Of a DNA stretch of 64,000 nt, positions 9,234 to 17,802 are shown piece by piece. The DNA comes from Paracoccus everestensis (GTDB lineage Bacteria; Pseudomonadota; Alphaproteobacteria; Rhodobacterales; Rhodobacteraceae). How positions within the stretch are numbered: the first letter of the stretch is position 1; each line of letters starts with the position of its first letter. The notes beneath the pieces were generated by a model. The model ran no database searches. It saw nothing but the letters and a program-made list of their open reading frames with translations, and had not been told where the DNA came from. Both the position numbers and the translations under genes were made by a program. Location: assembly GCF_021491915.1 (NCBI RefSeq), contig NZ_CP090836.1, positions 1,102,501-1,166,500 on the forward strand, given 5' to 3'.

Positions 9234-9836
9234 TCAGGCGATATAGCGGTCCTTGCGGTGGTTGACGGCAATCGTCAGGTTCAGGATAACCGCGCCCAGA
9301 AAGCTCCACCCCACGGTGATGGGGTCGCGCAAGGACAGGGCGACCAGAAACAGGCACGCATCGAAGATCAGCTGCACCCAGCCCGCCCGAAAGCCGGTTG
9401 CGTCCTGGACATACAGTCCCACGATGCCGATGCCGCCGAGGGACGATCCATGGCGGAACAGCGCGATCAGCCCCACGCCGGTCAGGCAGCCCACCAGCAC
9501 GGCCCCCACGGCGGGATGGGTTTCCCCGAAATGCAGGTATTCGGGCAGGACCATCGACAGCGCCGACAGGATAGCAACGGCCAGAAAGCTTTTGGCGACA
9601 AAGGTCGGGCCGAAGCGTTTCCAGCCCAGCCAGTAAAAGGGCAGGTTGATGACAAAGAATACCGGGCCGAAGGCCCATCCGGTGCCATAGCAGATCAGGA
9701 TCGCCAGCCCCGCCGTCTGCCCGGTGACGAATCCCAGATGCGTCAACAGCACCACGCTGACGGCGGCCATAAAGCTGCCAAAGGCAATGCCCTGGGCGTC
9801 CTCGGAAAAGCTGTGTCTGGGGGATGGCAGGCTCAT
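9234..9836 (-). CDS. YitT family membrane protein
   Basis: 200 residues with about five or six hydrophobic segments (SFMAAVSVVLLTHLGFV, TGQTAGLAILICYGTG, FVINLPFYWLGW, VGAVLVGCLTGVGLIALF). The glycine-rich HGSSLGGIGIVGLYVQ stretch and the overall topology are those of YitT/DUF161 integral membrane proteins, whose function is not established. It stands alone between preTA and the ABC importer on the same strand. A terminator upstream at 9880-9898 suggests its own promoter. The start at 9836 is chosen because the earlier in-frame ATG adds a leader unlike the family. Confidence 0.82.
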   Translation of the reverse strand: MSLPSPRHSFSEDAQGIAFGSFMAAVSVVLLTHLGFVTGQTAGLAILICYGTGWAFGPVFFVINLPFYWLGWKRFGPTFVAKSFLAVAILSALSMVLPEYLHFGETHPAVGAVLVGCLTGVGLIALFRHGSSLGGIGIVGLYVQDATGFRAGWVQLIFDACLFLVALSLRDPITVGWSFLGAVILNLTIAVNHRKDRYIA

Positions 9837-9879
9837 GCAAGGTGCTATGGCGTGCTGTTTCACCGCTTGCAAGAAAGAA

Positions 9880-9898
9880 GGGGGGCTGTCTGCCCCCC
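9880..9898 (-). terminator. Terminator of the ABC importer operon
   Basis: A 7-bp stem GGGGGGC/GCCCCCC with a five-base loop is followed on the minus strand by a T-rich run (CTTCTTTCTT). It lies about 50 bases after the stop of the substrate-binding gene and separates that operon from the YitT gene. Confidence 0.7.
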
Positions 9899-9945
9899 AT
9901 CTCCTTCGGAGATTCCCCCGAGGATATTTGCATGAAGAAGAAGCC

Positions 9946-10926
9946 CTAGTCGAAGGCGCGATCGGTGATGATGTGGTTGAATGCCCCTTCCGGTGCTTTC
10001 GAGATCACCGGATCGGATCCGCCCGCCATCAGCGTGTCCACGGTGCGCTGATAATCGGCCTCGTCCAGGGTGCCGTTGGACCCTGCGGTCAGCTTGCCGA
10101 TTTCCGTGACCATGCGGACTTGGTGGTCCAGGGTCTGGGCGCCGGTCTCGTCGTTGTCCAGAACGATCTGGGCGGCTTCCTCGGGGGTTTCCTCGGCGTA
10201 TTTCCAGCCCTTCATGCTGGCGCGGACGAACTTGACTAGGTCGGTGACCATGGCGTCGTCTTCCAGCGTGCTTTCCAGGACATAAAGGCCGTCTTCCAGC
10301 GTGGCGACGCCTTGGTCCTCGTATTTGAAGGTCACCAGATCGTCGGGTGCGATGCCGGCGTCCAGAACCTGGCCGTATTCGTTATAGGTCATGGTGCTGA
10401 TGCAGGCTGCCTGCTTTTGCAGCAGGGGATCGACGTTGAAGCCTTGCTTCAGGACGGTCACGCCATCCGGCCCGCCCTCGGTCGAGAGGCCAAGCTGGCT
10501 CATCCAGGACAGGAAGGGGTATTCGTTGCCGGAAAACCAGACGCCCAGGGTCTTTCCCTTGAAGTCCGTTTTGGGGTCGGTGATGCCGCTTTCCTTGAGG
10601 CAGGTCAGCATCATGCCAGACGCCTTGAACGGCTGCGCGATGTTGACCAGCGGCAGGCCCTTTTCACGGGCTGCCAAGGCAGCGGGCATCCATTCGACGA
10701 TCACGTCTGCGCCGCCGCCCGCCAGCACCTGGGTCGGCGCGATGTCCGGGCCGCCGGGCAGGATGGTGACGTCCAGGCCCTCTTCCTCGTAGAATCCCTT
10801 GTCCTTGGCGACGTAGTAGCCCGCGAACTGCGCCTGGGTGACCCATTTCAGTTGCAGGGTCAGTTCCTGCGCACCGGCGGAACCGGCGGCCAAGGCGATG
10901 GCGGTGCTCAGCATCAGTGTCTTCAT
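9946..10926 (-). CDS. ABC transporter substrate-binding protein, NMT1/THI5-like
   Basis: Periplasmic binding protein of 326 residues with a signal peptide (residues 1-19, cleaved after AGA). The mature start LTLQLKWVTQAQFAGYYVAKDKGFY is diagnostic of the NMT1/THI5-like family, whose known members bind hydroxymethylpyrimidine or related bases. GGADVIVEWMPAALAAREKG and the GVWFSGNE strand are also family features. It is the distal gene of the importer operon (ATPase, two permeases, binding protein) that follows the dihydropyrimidinase gene. The likely ligand is therefore a pyrimidine or its dihydro or ureido derivative; this is inference from context. Confidence 0.9.
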   Translation of the reverse strand: MKTLMLSTAIALAAGSAGAQELTLQLKWVTQAQFAGYYVAKDKGFYEEEGLDVTILPGGPDIAPTQVLAGGGADVIVEWMPAALAAREKGLPLVNIAQPFKASGMMLTCLKESGITDPKTDFKGKTLGVWFSGNEYPFLSWMSQLGLSTEGGPDGVTVLKQGFNVDPLLQKQAACISTMTYNEYGQVLDAGIAPDDLVTFKYEDQGVATLEDGLYVLESTLEDDAMVTDLVKFVRASMKGWKYAEETPEEAAQIVLDNDETGAQTLDHQVRMVTEIGKLTAGSNGTLDEADYQRTVDTLMAGGSDPVISKAPEGAFNHIITDRAFD

Positions 10927-10948
10927 CTTCCCTCTCCTGTGTTGGGGC

Positions 10949-11791
10949 TTACCCCCGTTGTCGGCGCTGCGACGGGTGCCAGAACGTCACCTTCTTTTCG
11001 ATCAGCGCCACGATGCCATAGAACAGCGACCCGGCAATGGCCGCCACAAGGATTTCCCCCCAGACCAGCGGCAGATCCAGACGCCCCACCGCGGTCGAGC
11101 TGCGAAAGCCCATGCCCTTGGTCGGGCTGCCGAAGAACTCGGCCACGATGGCGCCGATCAGGGCCAGCGTGGTGGTGATCTTCAGGCCGTTGAACAGGAA
11201 GGGCATCGCGGCGGGCAGGCGCAGTTTCCAAAGGCTGGCCCCGTATGGCGCGGCCCAGGTCGCCATCAGGTCGCGCTGCATGGGATCGGTCGCGGCAAGG
11301 CCCGCCACCATGTTCACCAGGATCGGGAAGAACACCATCACCACGACCACTGCGGCCTTGGATTGCCAGTCGAAGCCGAACCACATCACCAGGATCGGCG
11401 CGATGCCGACGATGGGCAGGGCGGCGACGAAGTTGCCGATGGGCAGCAGCCCGCGTTGCAGGAAGGGGCTGCGGTCGATGACGATGGCGGTCAGCACGGC
11501 GGCAAGCGCACCGATCAGCCAGCCGGTCAGCGCGCCCTTCAGGATGGTTTGCACGAAATCGGTCCAGAGGATGGCGGTATTGGCAGCGAAGCTGGCGCCG
11601 ATCTGGCTGGGGGCGGGCAGGATCACGGGCGGAATGGCATAGATGCGGACGATCATCTCCCACAGGATCAGGATCGTGGCGCCGAAGATCAGTGCCACTG
11701 CAAGGCGGGTCGCGCGGGTGTCAAAGCCCGACAGCCAGGTATTCAGGGCCAGTGCGCCAAGCCAGAGGGCGATGACGGGCAGCGCGCTCAT
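10949..11791 (-). CDS. ABC transporter permease (second of pair)
   Basis: 280 residues of the BPD-transport-1 permease type used with NMT1-like binding proteins. About six membrane spans are visible, and the EAA loop that contacts the ATPase is near DLMATWAAPYGASLWKLRLP. The ATG at 11791 forms an ATGA overlap with the stop of the preceding permease; the longer open frame into that gene is rejected. It is partner to the permease at 11788-12687 in a heterodimeric channel. Confidence 0.9.
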   Translation of the reverse strand: MSALPVIALWLGALALNTWLSGFDTRATRLAVALIFGATILILWEMIVRIYAIPPVILPAPSQIGASFAANTAILWTDFVQTILKGALTGWLIGALAAVLTAIVIDRSPFLQRGLLPIGNFVAALPIVGIAPILVMWFGFDWQSKAAVVVVMVFFPILVNMVAGLAATDPMQRDLMATWAAPYGASLWKLRLPAAMPFLFNGLKITTTLALIGAIVAEFFGSPTKGMGFRSSTAVGRLDLPLVWGEILVAAIAGSLFYGIVALIEKKVTFWHPSQRRQRG

Positions 11792-12687
11792 CGCGCCAGT
11801 CCCATGCGGTGCAGCACTAGGCGTTCCAGCACGCCGATCAGCATGACGAGGATGGCGGCCAGGATTGCGGCGGCGAACAGCGCCGACCAGATCTGCACCG
11901 TCTGGCCGTAATAGCTGCCCGAAAGCAGCCGCGCGCCAAGCCCCGAGGTCGCGCCGGCGGGAAGCTCTCCGACAATTGTGCCGACAAGGGCGGCAGCAAT
12001 GGCGACCTTGAGGCTGGCAAACAGGTAGGGCAGTGAACTGGGCAGGCGCAGCCGCCAGAATTGCTGCCTGCGGGACGCGTTCCAACTGTGCATCAGGTCC
12101 AATTGCATCGCGTCGGGCGTCCGCAGCCCCTTGACCATGCCGACCAGCACCGGAAAGAAGGACAGCCAGGCCGCGATCATCGCCTTTGGCAGCAGCCCGG
12201 TCACGCCCATGCTGGCAAAGACCACGATCACCATCGGCGCGATCGCCAAGATCGGCACCGTCTGGCTGGCGACCGCCCAGGGCATCACCGACTGGTCCAT
12301 GGCGCGGTTGTGGACGATGCCCACAGCCAGCAGGATCCCCGCCGCCGTTCCGATGGCAAAGCCCGCCAGGGTGGCCGACAGCGTGACCCAGCCATGCCAT
12401 ACCAGACTGCGCTTGGAGGTGATCTTCTGCCCTGCGACGCCTTCCCACAAACCCATTGCCACCTGATGCGGCGCAGGCAGCACCGGACGTTCCAGGGTCA
12501 GGGTTTGGCGGACAAGATCCCCAGTGGTCAGAACGGTATCGGCCCGCGCCGCCTGGTCCTGAACCCAGGTCGAATTCATCCAGACCGCGGCCAGATACCA
12601 GATCGCGACAATGGCCAGCAGCACGGTCAGGATCGGCAGGACGCGCCCCAGGGCGCCCGGTCCAAAGAGGATCGCGGCCTCAGTCAT
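11788..12687 (-). CDS. ABC transporter permease (first of pair)
   Basis: 299 residues with an N-terminal span (VLPILTVLLAIVAIWYLAAVWM), a periplasmic segment, and then the BPD-transport-1 core. The EAA loop is near DLMHSWNASRRQQFWRLRLP. It overlaps the upstream ATPase gene by 8 bases and the downstream permease by 4, so translation of the importer genes is coupled. The start at 12687 is preferred because the upstream extension lies wholly within the ATPase gene. Confidence 0.9.
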   Translation of the reverse strand: MTEAAILFGPGALGRVLPILTVLLAIVAIWYLAAVWMNSTWVQDQAARADTVLTTGDLVRQTLTLERPVLPAPHQVAMGLWEGVAGQKITSKRSLVWHGWVTLSATLAGFAIGTAAGILLAVGIVHNRAMDQSVMPWAVASQTVPILAIAPMVIVVFASMGVTGLLPKAMIAAWLSFFPVLVGMVKGLRTPDAMQLDLMHSWNASRRQQFWRLRLPSSLPYLFASLKVAIAAALVGTIVGELPAGATSGLGARLLSGSYYGQTVQIWSALFAAAILAAILVMLIGVLERLVLHRMGLAR

Positions 12688-13453
12688 AACTGTGCCCTTC
12701 GCGCAGGCCCTCGCGCACCTGCTGGGCAAGCGCGATGAATTCCGGCGTGTCGCGGATCTCCAGCGGGCGGTCGCGGGGCAGAGGGCTGTCGATCACCCGC
12801 GTGATCCGGCCCGGACGCGGCGACATGACGACGATCCTGGTGGACAGATACACCGCCTCGGGGATCGAATGCGTGACGAAGCCGATGGTCTTGCCGGTCT
12901 TCTTCCACAGATCCAGCAGCGCCTCGTTCAGGCGGTCGCGCACGATCTCGTCCAGGGCGCCGAAGGGTTCGTCCATCAGCAGGATGTCTGCGTCGAAGGC
13001 CAGGGCACGGGCGATGGAGGCGCGCTGCTGCATCCCACCGGACAACTGCCAGGGATACTTGGCACCGAAGCCGGTCAGGTCCACCAGATCCAGCACCCGC
13101 GCGATCCGCTGCGCGCGGTCGGGCCGGGAAAAGCCCATGATCTCCAACGGCAGGCTGATGTTTCCCGCAATCGTCCGCCAGGGATAAAGCCCCGGCGCCT
13201 GAAAAACGTAACCATAGGCCCGCTGGCGTCTTGCCTGATCGGGCGTCATGCCTGCGACCGCCAGAGTGCCGGCGGTCGGCGCCTCGAGTGCGGCAATGGC
13301 GCGCAAGAGGGTCGTCTTGCCGCAGCCGGAAGGGCCGATAAAGCTGACGAAGTCGCCCCGCTCTATGGTCAGGCTCACATCCTTCAGTGCGTGGACCGGA
13401 CCGTCGGCCGTGTGGAAAGTCAGGGAGACGTCGCGGGCCTCGATGGCGGTCAA
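12680..13453 (-). CDS. ABC transporter ATP-binding protein (SsuB/TauB/ThiZ type)
   Basis: 257-residue ATPase that powers the importer. Visible motifs are Walker A GPSGCGKTT (about residues 40-48), the Q-loop VFQAPGLYPW, signature LSGGMQQR, Walker B ILLMDEPFGALD and the switch His in FVTHSIPEA. It begins at a TTG placed one base after the dihydropyrimidinase stop, so it is in the same operon. A TTG start may keep expression low or depend on re-initiation. Confidence 0.92.
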   Translation of the reverse strand: MTAIEARDVSLTFHTADGPVHALKDVSLTIERGDFVSFIGPSGCGKTTLLRAIAALEAPTAGTLAVAGMTPDQARRQRAYGYVFQAPGLYPWRTIAGNISLPLEIMGFSRPDRAQRIARVLDLVDLTGFGAKYPWQLSGGMQQRASIARALAFDADILLMDEPFGALDEIVRDRLNEALLDLWKKTGKTIGFVTHSIPEAVYLSTRIVVMSPRPGRITRVIDSPLPRDRPLEIRDTPEFIALAQQVREGLREGHSYD

Positions 13454-13454
13454 C

Positions 13455-14906
13455 TCACACCCCGCTTGCCGGAATGCCGGACCGCTCTACCGGGCGCGGC
13501 GCGGTCAGTTCCTTCCAGGCCGAGAGCGCCCGGTTCACCGTGCCGCGCGGTTCCCGGGCGACGAACTCGCCGTGGCCCTCGCGGCTGTCCAGCGTGCCAT
13601 CCGTCACCGCGACAACCCCCCGCGTCAGGACATAGCGCGGCAGGCCCTTGACCCGCTGCCCCTCGAACACGTTGTAGTCGATGGCCGATTGCTGGCTTCC
13701 GGCGCTGATGGTTTTCTCGGCCTCGGGATCCCAGACGACCAGATCGGCATCGCTGCCCACCAGCACCGCGCCCTTGCGCGGATACATCCCCAGGATCTTG
13801 GCAATATTGGTCGAGGTGACGGCCACGAATTCGTTGGGCGTCAGCCGCCCGGTCGCGACCCCATGCGTCCACAGCATCGGCATCCGATCCTCGAGACCAC
13901 CCGTGCCGTTGGGGATCTTGGTGAAATCGCCCACTCCGGTCCGCTTCTGCGCCGTCGTAAAGGCGCAATGGTCGGTCGCCACCACAGACAAAGACCCCGA
14001 TTGCAACCCGGCCCAAAGACTGTCCTGGTGCAGCTTGTTGCGGAAGGGCGGAGACATGACCCGCCGTGCCGCATGGTCCCAGTCCGCGTTGAAATACTCG
14101 CTTTCGTCCAGCGTCAGGTGCTGGATCAGCGGCTCTCCCCAGACGCGCTTGCCCTGCGACCGCGCCCGACGGATCGCCTCATGGCTGTCTTCGCAGGACA
14201 CGTGGACGACATAAAGCGGCACTCCCGCCATGTCGGCCACCATGATGGCGCGGTTGGTGGCCTCGCCCTCGACCTGCGGGGGGCGGGAATAGGCATGGGC
14301 CTCGGGTCCGGTATTGCCCTCGGCCAGCAGGCGGGCGGACAGTTCGGCCACTACGTCGCCGTTTTCGGCATGAACCAGGGCCACGCCGCCCAAGTCGCCC
14401 ACCCGGCGGAAGCTGCTGAACAACTCGTCGTCGTTCACCATCAGCGCGCCCTTGTAGGCCATGAAGTGCTTGAAGCTGGTGATGCCACGATCGACCACCG
14501 CCGCCATCTCGTCGAAGACCTGCTGGTCCCACCAGGTCACCGCCATGTGAAAGCTGTAATCGCAATGCGCGCGGCCCGACTTGTTGTCCCACATCTGCAG
14601 CGCGTCCAGAAGCCCCTGGCCGGGGGACGGCAGTGCGAAGTCCACCACCATCGTCGTCCCGCCCGCAAGCGCGGCGCGGGTGCCGCTGTCGAAATCATCG
14701 GCGGAATAGGTACCCATGAAGGGCATCTCCAGATGCGTGTGCGGGTCGATGCCGCCCGGCATGACATAGCAGCCCGTGGCGTCCAGCACCGTGTTTCCGG
14801 TCAGCCCCTGGCCGATGGCGGCGATGCGCCCGCCCTCGACCAGCACATCCGCCTTGTAGCTGAGATCGGCGGTGACGACCGTTCCGCCTCGAATGACCGT
14901 GCTCAT
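13455..14906 (-). CDS. hydA: Dihydropyrimidinase (hydantoinase)
   Basis: Second step of reductive pyrimidine breakdown: opens dihydrouracil or dihydrothymine to N-carbamoyl-beta-amino acids. The 483 residues have the amidohydrolase metal site: His56 and His58 in DPHTHLEMPF, the carboxylated Lys at about 152 in FMAYKGALM, later metal His residues near PLYVVHVSCE, and the metal Asp in VATDHCAF. The start at 14906 gives MSTVIRGGTVVTAD; the open frame upstream runs into a GC-rich hairpin. It follows the amidohydrolase gene by 65 bases and is followed directly by the importer genes. Confidence 0.94.
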   Translation of the reverse strand: MSTVIRGGTVVTADLSYKADVLVEGGRIAAIGQGLTGNTVLDATGCYVMPGGIDPHTHLEMPFMGTYSADDFDSGTRAALAGGTTMVVDFALPSPGQGLLDALQMWDNKSGRAHCDYSFHMAVTWWDQQVFDEMAAVVDRGITSFKHFMAYKGALMVNDDELFSSFRRVGDLGGVALVHAENGDVVAELSARLLAEGNTGPEAHAYSRPPQVEGEATNRAIMVADMAGVPLYVVHVSCEDSHEAIRRARSQGKRVWGEPLIQHLTLDESEYFNADWDHAARRVMSPPFRNKLHQDSLWAGLQSGSLSVVATDHCAFTTAQKRTGVGDFTKIPNGTGGLEDRMPMLWTHGVATGRLTPNEFVAVTSTNIAKILGMYPRKGAVLVGSDADLVVWDPEAEKTISAGSQQSAIDYNVFEGQRVKGLPRYVLTRGVVAVTDGTLDSREGHGEFVAREPRGTVNRALSAWKELTAPRPVERSGIPASGV

Positions 14907-14928
14907 CGTCGTCCCTTTCACTTTGGTC

Positions 14929-14962
14929 CAAATATCCCGGGGGTCCGGGGGCTGGCCCCCGG
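14929..14962. repeat. GC-rich hairpin with GGATATTT core between hyuC-type gene and hydA
   Basis: The 65-base gap holds a 7-bp CCGGGGG/CCCCCGG stem with a CTGG loop (14945-14962) beside the sequence that reads GGGATATTTGGACC on the minus strand. A related GGATATTT element lies at about 9915-9935. It may act as an intercistronic RNA hairpin that lowers or stabilises downstream mRNA; no T run follows. Confidence 0.45.
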
Positions 14963-14971
14963 CCTTCGATC

Positions 14972-16237
14972 TCACCCCACCACCTCGGCCGCATCCAGCA
15001 CAGCGTGCAGCAGCACATCCGCCCCGGCGCTTGCCCATTCCGGTGTGATCTCCTCGGCCTCGTTATGGGACAGGCCGTCCACGCAGGGGCACATGATCAT
15101 CACGGTGGGCGCGACGCGGTTGATCCAGCAGGCGTCGTGGCCCGCGCCCGAGACGATGTTCATGTGGCTGTACCCAAGCCGCTCTGCCGCAGCCCGAACC
15201 GTCTGAACCAGGCCCGGATCGAAGGCCACCGGGTCGAAGTGACCGACCGGTTCGATGTCGATCCCCAAGCCCAGGTCGGCGGCGATCCGGGGCGCCTCGT
15301 CCTCCAGCCGGGCGCGCATGGCGGTCAGCTTGGCAAGATCGGGCGAACGGAAATCGACGGTAAAGACCGCGCGGCCCGGGATCACGTTGCGGCTGTTCGG
15401 CCAGACATTTGCCTGGCCCACGGCCCCCACCGCGTCGGGCTGGTGGTCCATGGCGATGCGGTGGACGGCCTCGATGATGCGCGCCATGCCCAGGCCCGCG
15501 TTGACGCGCATGGTCATGGGGGTCGATCCGGTATGCGCGTCCTTGCCGGTCAGCGTCACTTGCAGCCACCACAACCCCTGGCCATGGGTGACGACGCCGA
15601 TCTGCTTGTTTTCCGCCTCGAGGATCGGGCCTTGTTCGATATGGTATTCGAACATCGCATGGATGCGGCGATCGCCCGGAGCCTCGGTCCCGCGCCAGCC
15701 GATGCGGTCCAGTTCGTCGCCGAACCGCTTGCCCTCGGCATCGGTGCGGCCGTTGGCGTAATCCTCGGTCAGGACGCCGGCGAACACGCCAGATGCCAGC
15801 ATGGCAGGCGCAAAACGGCTGCCTTCCTCGTTCGTCCAGTTCACGACCACGATGGGGCGCCGCGTGGTCAGCCCCATGTCGCGGATCGACCGGATCACCT
15901 CCAGCCCCGACAGCACGCCAAGCACGCCGTCGTATTTGCCCCCCGTTGGCTGCGTATCCAGGTGGCTGCCGATATAAACCGGATCCAGGTCGGGTTCCGC
16001 GCCTTCAAGGCGCATGAACATATTGCCCATGCGGTCCAGATCCATGGCCATTCCCGCATCTTCGCACCACCGCTGGAACAGGGCGCGGCCTTCGGCATCG
16101 GCATCCGTCAGGGTCTGGCGGTTGTTGCCCCCCGCCACGCCGGGGCCGATCCCGGCCATCTGCATCAAGCTGTCCCACAGCCGTTCGCTGTCGATCCGCA
16201 TATTGGCGGTCGCAATAGCCCCGCTGGCATCGCTCAT
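14972..16237 (-). CDS. Zn-dependent N-carbamoyl amidohydrolase (beta-ureidopropionase-type)
   Basis: Third step of the reductive pathway: hydrolyses N-carbamoyl-beta-alanine or the methyl homologue to the beta-amino acid, CO2 and ammonia. The 421 residues belong to the M20 hydantoinase/carbamoylase family. The metal ligands are visible in YIGSHLDTQPTGGKYDG, NEEGSRF and YHIEQGP, and the dimerisation-domain motif in GKDAHTGSTPMTMR. The start at 16237 has GGAAGGA upstream. It is the first gene of the long minus-strand operon and is divergent from the RutR-type regulator across a near-perfect RutR box. Substrate is inferred from neighbours; allantoate or L-carbamoyl amino-acid hydrolysis are alternatives in this family. 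Confidence 0.9.
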   Translation of the reverse strand: MSDASGAIATANMRIDSERLWDSLMQMAGIGPGVAGGNNRQTLTDADAEGRALFQRWCEDAGMAMDLDRMGNMFMRLEGAEPDLDPVYIGSHLDTQPTGGKYDGVLGVLSGLEVIRSIRDMGLTTRRPIVVVNWTNEEGSRFAPAMLASGVFAGVLTEDYANGRTDAEGKRFGDELDRIGWRGTEAPGDRRIHAMFEYHIEQGPILEAENKQIGVVTHGQGLWWLQVTLTGKDAHTGSTPMTMRVNAGLGMARIIEAVHRIAMDHQPDAVGAVGQANVWPNSRNVIPGRAVFTVDFRSPDLAKLTAMRARLEDEAPRIAADLGLGIDIEPVGHFDPVAFDPGLVQTVRAAAERLGYSHMNIVSGAGHDACWINRVAPTVMIMCPCVDGLSHNEAEEITPEWASAGADVLLHAVLDAAEVVG

Positions 16238-16328
16238 CCGCTGTCCTTCCTGTCTGGCTGCCCCGTTCTGGCGCGGGGTTGGCGTGATTGGCCCGGGCAC
16301 GGGCATTCACCCGTAAGCCCTTCCTTTA

Positions 16329-16344
16329 TTGACCAAATGGTCAG
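16329..16344. promoter_or_regulatory. RutR operator in the rutR/amidohydrolase divergent region
   Basis: TTGACCAAATGGTCAG matches the RutR consensus TTGACCA-NN-TGGTCAA at 15 of 16 positions. It lies midway between the two divergent starts, about 92 bases from each, so one bound regulator could control both the catabolic operon and its own gene. Confidence 0.82.
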
Positions 16345-16437
16345 GATCACGCTAGCACGGGGCAGGGTTCAGTCAAGCGTCCCGAACGGGGTGGCCTGCC
16401 TGCTGCCGAAAAACGCGCCATGGGGGAAGACATCGGA

Positions 16438-17055
16438 ATGGCAGATCGCGTGCAGCCGCCCCTGACCCGCATCCAGCAGAAGAACCGCGACCTGATCTTG
16501 GAAGGGGCGCTGTCGGTTTTTTCCGTGAACGGCTTTCGCGGCGCAACCATCGACCAGATCGCCGAGGCTGCGGGCCTGTCGAAGCCCAACGTGCTGTATT
16601 ACTTCGCGTCCAAGGACGACATCCACAAGACCCTGCTGACGACCCTGCTGGATATGTGGCTGGCCCCCATGATCCGCATCGACCCCGCGGGCGACCCGCT
16701 GGAGGAGGTGATGGCCTATGTCCGCGCCAAGCTGGAGATGTCGCGCCGCTTCCCCCGTGAAAGCCGCCTGTTTGCCTATGAAATCCTGCAAGGCGCGCCG
16801 CATCTGACCGAAATACTGGGCGGGGGCTTGCGCGACATGGTGGACCGCGCGGCAGAAATTCTGCAAGGCTGGATGGACGAGGGCCGCCTGGCCCCCATGG
16901 AGCCGCGCCACCTGATCTTTTCGATCTGGGCGCTGACCCAGCATTACGCGGATTTCGACGTGCAGGTGCGCGCCGTTCTTGGACCCGGCCATGATCCGTT
17001 CGTCGAAGCCGAGCCTTTCCTGGACAATCTTTACCGCATGATGCTGCGCGTCTAA
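16438..17055 (+). CDS. rutR: TetR-family pyrimidine regulator, RutR-type
   Basis: 205-residue TetR-family repressor. The N-terminal helix-turn-helix is GATIDQIAEAAGLSKPNVLYYF. The C-terminal ligand domain matches E. coli RutR closely in DMWLAPM, YVRAKLEMSRRFPRESRLF, GAPHL and LAPMEPRHLIFSIWALTQHYADF. RutR binds uracil and thymine, which release it from DNA. The ATG at 16438 is preferred over 16420 because GGGGGAAG sits 8 bases upstream. It is divergent from the pyrimidine catabolic operon with a RutR box between them. Its stop overlaps the convergent tetR-like gene by 4 bases. Confidence 0.9.
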   Translation: MADRVQPPLTRIQQKNRDLILEGALSVFSVNGFRGATIDQIAEAAGLSKPNVLYYFASKDDIHKTLLTTLLDMWLAPMIRIDPAGDPLEEVMAYVRAKLEMSRRFPRESRLFAYEILQGAPHLTEILGGGLRDMVDRAAEILQGWMDEGRLAPMEPRHLIFSIWALTQHYADFDVQVRAVLGPGHDPFVEAEPFLDNLYRMMLRV

Positions 17056-17636
17056 GCCGGGCGTTGCGTCAGCATCCCTGCGGCGGGCTGGATCAGAGAC
17101 AGGTTTTCACGCGCGGCAGCAACGAAATCGTCAACCTCTCCGCTGGCCCAGTCCTTAGTGGCGGCATTTGTGGCGGCGACGATGGCGGCAGCCAGGATCT
17201 CGATCTGGGCGGGCTTTGCATCGGGGCAGCGGCGGCGCAGCAGGTCGCGCATCTGCGCGCGGCGCGACAGGATCGTCGAATTGCGCAACGCGTCCAGTTT
17301 CGGGTCGGTGTTGGACAGCGCCAGGATATGAGCCAGCAATTCCCGTTCATCCAGAAAACGCGTCAGATGCACGGTGATCAGGCGGTCCAGATCCTCGATC
17401 ATCGTGCCTTGGCCGTTCACGAATTGCTCGGACGCATCGGCCGGGTAATCGGGCGGCGGACCCATCATGGCCGCTTCCTTGTAGGGGTAATAGTTGAAGA
17501 ACGTGCGGGTGCTGATCCCGGCTTCCTTTGCAATCGCCTCGGTCGTGACGTTTGCCAGCCCGTCGCGCACCGCCAACTGGATCGCTGTTGCCTGGATCTT
17601 CTTGGCAGTTCGATAACGACGGGTCATGTGCGGCAT
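17052..17636 (-). CDS. TetR-family transcriptional regulator, target unknown
   Basis: 194 residues with a TetR N-terminal DNA-binding domain; the helix-turn-helix is VTTEAIAKEAGISTRTFFNYYPYKE. The C-terminal half (about 75-194) carries no ligand signature I recognise. Its stop shares 4 bases with the convergent rutR-type stop. No obvious efflux or enzyme partner is adjacent, so its regulon cannot be inferred. An alternative in-frame ATG lies three codons in; the first is kept because GGAAG stands 6 bases upstream. Confidence 0.88.
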   Translation of the reverse strand: MPHMTRRYRTAKKIQATAIQLAVRDGLANVTTEAIAKEAGISTRTFFNYYPYKEAAMMGPPPDYPADASEQFVNGQGTMIEDLDRLITVHLTRFLDERELLAHILALSNTDPKLDALRNSTILSRRAQMRDLLRRRCPDAKPAQIEILAAAIVAATNAATKDWASGEVDDFVAAARENLSLIQPAAGMLTQRPA

Positions 17637-17802
17637 CTGCAGCTTCCGGTTGTCGCTTATTGCAATGAAATGGTGTCAGTAATAACGCGCCGCCGTCAAG
17701 GCGCTTCCCTCATGCGATTGATTCGGCAAGGCGCATGACGAAAAACGCCGCGCGCGCAGGGGCGGGCGGCGTTGAAGGCGGGCGGGTTCGGACGGTTGCG
17801 TT

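Noticed and set aside
9007..9933. 309-codon N-terminal extension of preT
   Set aside because: The extension runs through the YitT gene and a palindromic operator in another frame; the real start has a good ribosome-binding site and the family N-terminus.
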